From Deltaproteobacteria bacterium (GTDB taxonomy: Bacteria > Desulfobacterota > Desulfarculia > JACQYL01), in assembly GCA_016208165.1 (NCBI GenBank), contig JACQYL010000048.1, forward strand, positions 1-53,954: a stretch of DNA of 53,954 nt. Reading direction: 5' to 3'. The position numbers were made by a program, and so were the translations under genes. Below the pieces are notes generated by a model. That model had not been told where the DNA came from and searched no databases. It saw only the letters and a list, made by a program, of their open reading frames with translations. Numbering within the stretch: the stretch's first letter is position 1; each line of letters opens with the position of its first letter. This document shows, piece after piece, positions 53,238 through 53,954 of this stretch.

Positions 53238-53954
53238 CTATATTCCCAGTCCCGGTACTTTCCGTTCGCCAAACAGCGGCCCGAAGTTTTCCCGCTCGAG
53301 GTCCTGGAAACTCATGGACCGACCGGTCTCGCCCCGCATCCTTCGAACCTCGCGCATGCCCATGGCGCCCATCACTTCGATCAACTGATTCCGCCAAGCT
53401 CCCATGAGATTCAATATCCTCTGCCGTCCCCATTCCGGTTCCACCCGATCCATCTCTACAGGACACGACAATCCTTGCACGCACCTGCGGCACAAACGGC
53501 ATTCGAGGGCGATCAGCAGGGGATAGTCCACCGTGACCCCGTCGGCGCCGCAAATAATCGCCTTGGCCATATGCTCGGCCATGGCGATGCCGCCGGAAAA
53601 CAGGAGATTCACCTGTTGTCGGACCAAATCGTCCACCAGGCGATTATGTATTTCGGTGATCGTCTCTTTCAGAAAGCGGGGATTTTCCGCGCCGCGCTCG
53701 TTGCCGTGATCGTCCGCATAAAAGTGCAGCGTGTCTACGCCCGAGCGGGTGAGTTCGAGGGCCCGCAAAGCCGCTCCACCGTTTAGCGGTATGCCCACGG
53801 AAATACATACGTCCGAATGCACGGATCGAACCGCTTCGAGGTCCCGTTCCGTCCCAGGCCCGTCCTCGAGTTCCACCATCCGGCTCCCGCGGATCAGCTC
53901 GGAATGCTTCCGCCACGCGCCTCTTTTCAAACACGGAATGAGTGCGTCTTTGTA
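53238..53954 (-). CDS. second GltB FMN-domain-like protein (partial, 5' end beyond window)
   Basis: The open frame runs through the right edge (YKDALIPCLKRGAWRK...), so the start is not visible; at least 238 residues are present. Seen: SVGIPLNGGAALRALELT, VDTLHFYADDHG, LLFSGGIAMAEHMAKAIICG with ADGVTVDYPLLIALEC, and the cluster motif CRLCRRCVQGLSC. It parallels the C-terminal half of the FMN barrel in the next gene but lacks the Gly-rich YGGTG step (ADDHGNERG instead), so it may be a regulatory or differently acting paralogue. Confidence 0.8.
   Translation of the reverse strand, partial: YKDALIPCLKRGAWRKHSELIRGSRMVELEDGPGTERDLEAVRSVHSDVCISVGIPLNGGAALRALELTRSGVDTLHFYADDHGNERGAENPRFLKETITEIHNRLVDDLVRQQVNLLFSGGIAMAEHMAKAIICGADGVTVDYPLLIALECRLCRRCVQGLSCPVEMDRVEPEWGRQRILNLMGAWRNQLIEVMGAMGMREVRRMRGETGRSMSFQDLERENFGPLFGERKVPGLGI

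Noticed and set aside
52116-53786. 556-codon plus-strand frame opposite the glutamate synthase genes
   Set aside because: Shadow of the FMN-domain genes; no coding character of its own.
1-53954. tRNA, rRNA, CRISPR arrays, integrase with att sites
   Set aside because: Looked for conserved tRNA ends, regular spaced repeats and integrase motifs around the island; none seen by eye. A covariance-model scan would be decisive.

Overview
The window reads as chromosome of an anaerobic Desulfobacterota-type bacterium (old deltaproteobacteria). This is inferred from gene content, not from a marker gene: a 2-hydroxyacyl-CoA dehydratase-type radical enzyme with its ATP-dependent activase, a tungsten aldehyde:ferredoxin oxidoreductase, many Fe-S proteins, a glutamate synthase split into separate domain genes, NtrC-type signalling, and a c-di-AMP cyclase fused to YbbR repeats. 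No rRNA, tRNA or CRISPR array was seen.

Region 1 (16-16.0 kb) is a catabolic block. A minus-strand series starts with a lone receiver protein and continues with an acyl-CoA dehydrogenase, an SCP2 protein, a winged-helix/ferredoxin protein, a second SCP2 protein, a W-AOR, an acyl-CoA ligase, two dehydratase/benzoyl-CoA-reductase-like subunits and the activase. A plausible reading is aldehyde to acid (AOR, yielding low-potential electrons), acid to acyl-CoA (ligase), then dehydrogenation and radical dehydration or reduction. A NarL-type regulator is divergent from the operon, its likely PAS sensor kinase is convergent with it, and an OFA-type MFS carrier follows.

Region 2 (about 16.2-36.8 kb) is a plasticity zone. 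It holds a decayed DDE transposase, a GC-rich 1833-residue orphan protein with a GH25 lysozyme domain, an intact RAYT (Y1 transposase) element with 27-bp inverted ends and several RAYT relics, a TPR-SNF2 helicase with an overlapping zinc-ribbon partner, a HepT/MntA pair and a truncated second hepT copy beside a VapBC pair, an internally deleted defence-type reverse transcriptase, a secreted histidine-acid-phosphatase-like protein with altered active-site residues, a frameshifted DUF2971 gene next to a FRG-domain gene, and two comM fragments. RAYT end sequences fall at the 3' ends or breakpoints of several of these genes. The two comM fragments lie in the same order and orientation as in the intact comM, as if a second comM copy had been split by an insertion.

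Region 3 (36.9-54 kb) is mostly chromosomal core: intact comM; a molybdenum hydroxylase (isoquinoline oxidoreductase type) with a dihaem cytochrome c; the diadenylate cyclase-YbbR fusion with a DUF2914 protein; an NtrC-family regulator with its PAS/GAF kinase; and the three-gene split glutamate synthase, whose first gene runs off the right edge. Two kinds of intergenic hairpin (CCGCCTTCGGCGG and GGGGAAC/GTTCCCC) recur through the window.
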